Shown here piece after piece: positions 6,516-10,028 of a stretch of DNA of 10,028 bases. The first letter of the stretch is position 1; each line of letters opens with the position of its first letter. Position numbers and translations under genes: made by a program. Origin of the DNA: Chitinophagaceae bacterium (lineage in GTDB: Bacteria > Bacteroidota > Bacteroidia > Chitinophagales > Chitinophagaceae); contig CANCKV010000069.1 in the NCBI GenBank assembly GCA_947378615.1, positions 1-10,028 of the forward strand, in the 5' to 3' direction. The notes under the pieces were generated by a model, which ran no database searches, was not told the DNA's origin, and saw only the letters and a program-made list of their open reading frames with translations.

Positions 6516-7889
6516 ATGAATAAAAAAGTGATGTGGATAGGAGGGGGGCTTGTTCTTATATTAGCCGTTTTATTCGGACTTAAAAAGGCAGGGATTATTG
6601 GCAAGGATGAAGGGAAACCCGTTGCGACAGAAAATGCTATTAATAGAAAAGTAACTGAAACAGTCAATGCGAGCGGGAAAGTATATCCTGAAGTTGAAGT
6701 GAAGATTAGCCCCGATATTAGTGGAGAAATAGTTGGTCTTTACGTGAATGAAGGAGATACAGTGAAAAAAGGACAGATACTTGCAAAAATCTATGCAGAT
6801 ATTTACGCTACGCAAAGAGATCAGGTTTCGGCAGGATTAGTTCAGGCAGAGGCTCAAAAAGGAAATACAGAAGCAAGCCTTACAGGGTTGAAAGCTATTT
6901 TGGATCAAACAAAAATTACTTATGACCGACAACAGAAATTGCTGAAAGAGAAAGTTATTGCTGCTTCAGAGTTTGAAACAGCACAACAAGCATATCTAAC
7001 TGCAAAATCTAATTATAATGCTGCCAAAGAAGGACTGAAAAGTAGTGAGGCAAATATTCTTGGCAATAAGGCTCAATTGGCAAAGGCGGATAAGGATTTA
7101 AGCCGAACTATCATTACGGCTCCAATGGATGGAATCATAAGTTTGTTGGCTGTTGAAAAAGGAGAACGTGTAGCAGGAAATAGCTTTAATGTAGGTACTG
7201 AAATGATGCGTATTGCCGATTTAAGTAGTATTGAAGTTCGAGTGGATGTTGGGGAAAATGATATTCCTAAGGTTAAGGTGGGGGACTCTGCCCTTGTTGA
7301 AATTGATGCTTATTCGGGAAGGAAATTTAAAGGGATTGTCTATAAGATTGCTAATCCAACTAGTTCTTCTGTCTCCTCAACGACAGACGTAACACAATAT
7401 AAAGTTCATATTAGATTGATACTTGATAGTTATAAAGATTTGATTGTTCCTAGAAAAAGTTTTCCTTTTCGTCCTAACATGAGTGCAAGTGCAGATATTC
7501 AAACAAAAACAAAGTCGAATGTCTTGTCAATTCCTTTAAATGCAGTGACAACAAGGAGTAATAAGCCACAAGGTGAGGATAAAAAAGAGGATAATAAAAG
7601 TACAGACAATACAAAAAATGCACAGAAATCTAAATCTGTAAGTACAGACGAAGTGGTTGATGAAGTCGTTTTTGCTTTGCAAAAGGATGGAACTGTAAAA
7701 CAAGTTAAAGTAAAGACGGGTATTCAAGATATCAACAATATTGAAATAACTGACGGGCTAAAAGTAGGTGACGAAGTGGTTATTGCCCCTTACACGTTGA
7801 TTAGTAAGACACTAAAAACAGGTGACAAGGTGAAAGTTGTGGCTAAAGAAAAGCTTTTTGAAGACGACAAGAAGAAGGATGACAAGTAA
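6516..7889 (+). CDS. Periplasmic adaptor (HlyD/MacA-like membrane fusion) protein of an efflux system
   Basis: The 457-residue product has one N-terminal membrane anchor (about 6-21, WIGGGLVLILAVLFGL) and the full adaptor layout. The first half of a lipoyl domain (about 58-95) ends VNEGDTVKKGQILAKI, an alpha-helical coiled-coil hairpin covers about 96-195, and the second lipoyl half carries TIITAPMDGIISLLAVEKGERV (start 198). A beta-barrel covers about 236-330 (IEVRVDVGENDIPKVKVGD), and a membrane-proximal domain runs to about 445. That last domain is interrupted by a charged, low-complexity stretch (about 349-378, rich in Lys, Asp, Asn, Ser), and the C-terminus ends in a Lys/Asp run. Adaptors of this type link a TolC-like channel to an inner-membrane ABC (MacB-type) or RND pump. 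The TolC gene is upstream, but no pump gene follows: gpsA comes next. The choice between MacA-type and RND-type cannot be made from this window. Confidence 0.9.
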   Translation: MNKKVMWIGGGLVLILAVLFGLKKAGIIGKDEGKPVATENAINRKVTETVNASGKVYPEVEVKISPDISGEIVGLYVNEGDTVKKGQILAKIYADIYATQRDQVSAGLVQAEAQKGNTEASLTGLKAILDQTKITYDRQQKLLKEKVIAASEFETAQQAYLTAKSNYNAAKEGLKSSEANILGNKAQLAKADKDLSRTIITAPMDGIISLLAVEKGERVAGNSFNVGTEMMRIADLSSIEVRVDVGENDIPKVKVGDSALVEIDAYSGRKFKGIVYKIANPTSSSVSSTTDVTQYKVHIRLILDSYKDLIVPRKSFPFRPNMSASADIQTKTKSNVLSIPLNAVTTRSNKPQGEDKKEDNKSTDNTKNAQKSKSVSTDEVVDEVVFALQKDGTVKQVKVKTGIQDINNIEITDGLKVGDEVVIAPYTLISKTLKTGDKVKVVAKEKLFEDDKKKDDK

Positions 7890-7982
7890 ATAGGTATGAT
7901 GAAATATGAGTAGTAGTGGACTTTAAAAAGGAATTTGGATGAGTTTTAAAAATATTTCGATAAAAACAATAAAAAGCTTGAT

Positions 7983-8993
7983 ATGAAATTTGGAATGATT
8001 GGGGGAGGAAGTTGGGCTACTGCTTTGGCAAAGATTTTAACTGATAATGGGAACACAATTCATTGGTGGATTAGAAATACAAATACAATTGCTACGCTAA
8101 AGAAACGTAAGCATAACCCTCATTATTTAGGGGCAGCTTATTTTGATACTCAAAAATTGATACTTAGTTGTAATGTAGAGGAGGTAATTCAACAGTCAGA
8201 TATTTTAGTGATTGCTGTTCCTTCGGCCTATGTAATAGATGTACTTTCAAGTTTGCCTAAAGATATTTTTAATGGCAAAAAGATTATTTCTGCAATAAAA
8301 GGCATATTGCCTGTAACCAATCAGTTATTGAATGAATATTTAACTGAAAATTTCAATGTTTCGATAGAGGATTATTTTTCTGTTCTTGGTCCTTGTCATG
8401 CAGAAGAAGTGGCCTCTGAGAAATTATCTTATCTAACCTTTACAGGCATAGATGATGCCTTCGCAACAGAAATAGCACTAAGTTTCCGTACAGAATACAT
8501 CAATACAAATATTAATCACGACATATTTGGAGTTCAATATGCGGCTGTTTTAAAAAATATTTATGCATTAGGGGCAGGTATCGCACATGGCTTGGAATAT
8601 GGTGATAATTTTTTGAGTGTATATATTGCAAACTGTGCTTATGAAATGGGCGGTTTCTGTAGGAAAATGGTTTGGGAAAAAGAAAGTGAAGAAGAACAAA
8701 AAAGTATCAATTATTCAGCTTCTGTTTATTTAGGCGACTTATTAGTTACTTGTTACTCATTGTATAGTAGAAACCGAACTTTTGGCAATATGATTGGTAA
8801 GGGCTACAGTGTGAAATCGGCACAACTTGAATTGAACATGGTGGCGGAAGGATATAATGCAAGTAAATGTATTTACAAAACAAACGAAACTGTACAAGCT
8901 AGGATGCCTATCGCCACTGCAATCTATCAAATATTGTGGGAGAACTTGACCGCAGAAGAAGGATTCAAAATAATAGAAGGCTGTTTACAATAA
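7983..8993 (+). CDS. gpsA: NAD(P)H-dependent glycerol-3-phosphate dehydrogenase
   Basis: The 336-residue product, of normal length for the family, reduces dihydroxyacetone phosphate to sn-glycerol 3-phosphate in the cytoplasm, the entry point of phospholipid synthesis. The N-terminal Rossmann fold starts with MKFGMIGGGSWATALA (GxGxxA-type nucleotide loop, 7-16) and continues with DILVIAVPS (73-81) and IISAIKGI with Lys106. GPCHAEEVA (136-144) is the family GP-[ST/CH]-A-E-E-V block. The C-terminal helical domain has the catalytic Lys191 in YAAVLKNIYALGAGI, GDN at 207-209, Asp252 in GDLLVTC and SRNRTFG (262-268) with Arg263/Asn264. A charged insert (about 228-243, KMVWEKESEEEQKS) sits in the helical domain. 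The first glycine loop reads GGGSWA where many homologues have G-A-G-S-W-G. The ATG at 7983 begins exactly at the Rossmann strand. It starts 93 bases after the adaptor gene with no clear promoter, so read-through from the adaptor is possible. Confidence 0.95.
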   Translation: MKFGMIGGGSWATALAKILTDNGNTIHWWIRNTNTIATLKKRKHNPHYLGAAYFDTQKLILSCNVEEVIQQSDILVIAVPSAYVIDVLSSLPKDIFNGKKIISAIKGILPVTNQLLNEYLTENFNVSIEDYFSVLGPCHAEEVASEKLSYLTFTGIDDAFATEIALSFRTEYINTNINHDIFGVQYAAVLKNIYALGAGIAHGLEYGDNFLSVYIANCAYEMGGFCRKMVWEKESEEEQKSINYSASVYLGDLLVTCYSLYSRNRTFGNMIGKGYSVKSAQLELNMVAEGYNASKCIYKTNETVQARMPIATAIYQILWENLTAEEGFKIIEGCLQ

Positions 8994-9036
8994 TGATTTG
9001 TGATTAGAGTGATTTAAATGATTGAATTGATTAAAA
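8994..9036 (+). repeat. Degenerate 9-base tandem repeat (TGATT units) after gpsA
   Basis: Directly after the gpsA stop, TGATTTG (8994-9000) is followed by four 9-base units each starting TGATT: TGATTAGAG, TGATTTAAA, TGATTGAAT and TGATTAAAA (9001-9036). The first five bases are invariant and the last four drift. The tract is non-coding; no terminator hairpin is visible. The chance of this regularity in AT-rich DNA is not negligible, but the frame holds for four units. Confidence 0.55.
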
Positions 9037-9049
9037 TAGTTATTTCAAT

Positions 9050-9080
9050 TTTCAAGTGAATTTAGTTGGTAATACATTTG
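9050..9080 (+). promoter_or_regulatory. Bacteroidota-type promoter for gcvT
   Basis: TTTC (9050-9053) is followed after exactly 19 bases by TACATTTG (9073-9080), a perfect TAnnTTTG -7 box with one mismatch in the -33 TTTG. It ends 40 bases before the ATG at 9121, predicting a leader of about 35 bases. It separates gcvT from gpsA transcriptionally. Confidence 0.55.
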
Positions 9081-9120
9081 CGTCTTTCAAAGATATTTTT
9101 TATAGTAATAATCTCACTTA

Positions 9121-10028
9121 ATGGTTAAGAACACTCCGTTTACAGAAAAACACATCGCACTAGGTGCAAAGATGGCGCCTTTTGCAGGCTATAATATGCC
9201 AATCAGTTATTCAGGAATTAATGACGAACATGCAGCAGTCCGCAATGATGTTGGCGTATTTGATGTTAGTCACATGGGAGAATTTATTCTAAAAGGTGAG
9301 AATGCCTTGGACTTAATTCAACGGGTTACAACTAATGATGCATCTAAACTTACAAATGGACAGGCACAATACAGTTGTTTGCCAAATAAGGATGGTGGAA
9401 TCGTTGATGACTTAATTGTTTATTGTGTTGAGGCGAACAAGGTTTACATGTTAGTGGTCAATGCTAGCAATATTGAAAAGGATTGGAATTGGATTTGCAG
9501 TTTCAATACTAATCAAGTGGAGATGCATAACATCAGCGATAGGACTTGCTTGCTAGCTATTCAAGGTCCAAATGCTACTCATTTATTACAACCTTTTACT
9601 GAATTAGATATTATAAGTTTAAAAAATTACACTTTTGTAAAAGGAGTGTTTGCAGGTGTCCCAAATGTGTTGATTAGTGCAACAGGCTATACAGGTGCAG
9701 GAGGTGTGGAGATCTATTTTGAAGATATTAATGATGCGGCAAATATTATTTGGGATAAGTTGATGGCATTAAATGTTAAGCCAATTGGGTTGGGTGCAAG
9801 GGATACTTTAAGATTAGAAATGGGCTATTGTCTATATGGAAACGATATTGACGATACTACTTCCCCGATTGAAGGTGGACTAGGATGGATTACCAAATTC
9901 ACTAAGGACTTTACGAATAGAACTTTTATTGAACAACAAAAGAAAGACGGTGCAACTAAGAAATTAGTAGGTTTCGAAATGATTGATAGAGGAATTCCAC
10001 GTCATGATTACCTATTGAAAGATGAAAC
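9121..10028 (+). CDS. gcvT: Aminomethyltransferase, glycine cleavage T protein (3' end outside window)
   Basis: The frame opens at the ATG at 9121 and runs without a stop to the window edge, giving about 302 of the 360 or so residues usual for the family. GcvT takes the aminomethyl group from the lipoylated H protein, releases ammonia and passes the one-carbon unit to tetrahydrofolate as 5,10-methylene-THF. Signatures in order: [25 protein letters not shown] (starting at residue 3), FDVSHMGEF (47-55), [10 protein letters not shown] (92-101) with the Asp96/Asp97 pair that holds the catalytic aspartate, LAIQGPNA (145-152), [14 protein letters not shown] (187-200) with the folate-contacting Glu197, [20 protein letters not shown] (223-242) with Arg227, and the beginning of the C-terminal beta-barrel domain (KKLVGFEM, 280-287). 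The start is well supported by the conserved N-terminus and a promoter 40 bases upstream. Nothing looks damaged up to the edge. Confidence 0.96.
   Translation, partial: MVKNTPFTEKHIALGAKMAPFAGYNMPISYSGINDEHAAVRNDVGVFDVSHMGEFILKGENALDLIQRVTTNDASKLTNGQAQYSCLPNKDGGIVDDLIVYCVEANKVYMLVVNASNIEKDWNWICSFNTNQVEMHNISDRTCLLAIQGPNATHLLQPFTELDIISLKNYTFVKGVFAGVPNVLISATGYTGAGGVEIYFEDINDAANIIWDKLMALNVKPIGLGARDTLRLEMGYCLYGNDIDDTTSPIEGGLGWITKFTKDFTNRTFIEQQKKDGATKKLVGFEMIDRGIPRHDYLLKDE

Noticed and set aside
7890..7982. Promoter before gpsA (TTTG at 7934-7937 and TATTTCG at 7953-7959)
   Set aside because: The spacing is about 15 bases and the -7 box departs from TAnnTTTG at key positions.

Overview
The window is AT-rich bacterial DNA and most likely comes from a member of the Bacteroidota. 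Three things point there. Several genes are preceded by the phylum's TAnnTTTG -7 promoter element and none has a clear Shine-Dalgarno site. The protein versions (GcvT, GpsA, TolC-type OEP, YyaL/SPATA20-like protein) look like those of Bacteroidota. The gaps between genes carry short tandem and hairpin repeats of a kind common in that phylum. I cannot name a genus.

Layout, left to right. Positions 1-1889 are accessory in character. They hold an unrecognised 142-residue coiled-coil-type protein (176-604) and a Uma2-family PD-(D/E)XK nuclease-like protein (954-1526). Two copies of a dispersed hairpin repeat (666-728 and 1550-1620) lie in the same orientation and bracket the Uma2 gene. A 688-residue thioredoxin-fold/six-hairpin protein of the YyaL/SPATA20 family follows (1890-3956). 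Converging on it from the minus strand is a two-gene toxin-antitoxin module: an addiction-module antitoxin (4550-4314) overlapping a RelE/ParE-type toxin (4329-4024).

Divergent from that module is a TolC-type outer membrane channel (4838-6286). Next come a heptamer tandem repeat array (6290-6408) and a periplasmic adaptor (membrane fusion) protein (6516-7889). These two would form the outer and middle parts of a tripartite export system, but no inner-membrane pump gene is present; the next gene is gpsA (7983-8993, glycerol-3-phosphate dehydrogenase for phospholipid synthesis). The window ends inside gcvT (9121 onward), the aminomethyltransferase of the glycine cleavage system, cut by the window edge at about residue 302.

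The genes are mostly recognisable families. I see no clear new multi-gene system. The less explained material is between the genes: the bracketing hairpin repeats, whose stems differ in sequence but still pair, and three different short tandem arrays (heptamers at 6290-6408, 9-mers at 9001-9036, 9-11-mers at 3984-4018). A 13-base promoter core is also shared by the divergent toxin-antitoxin and tolC genes.
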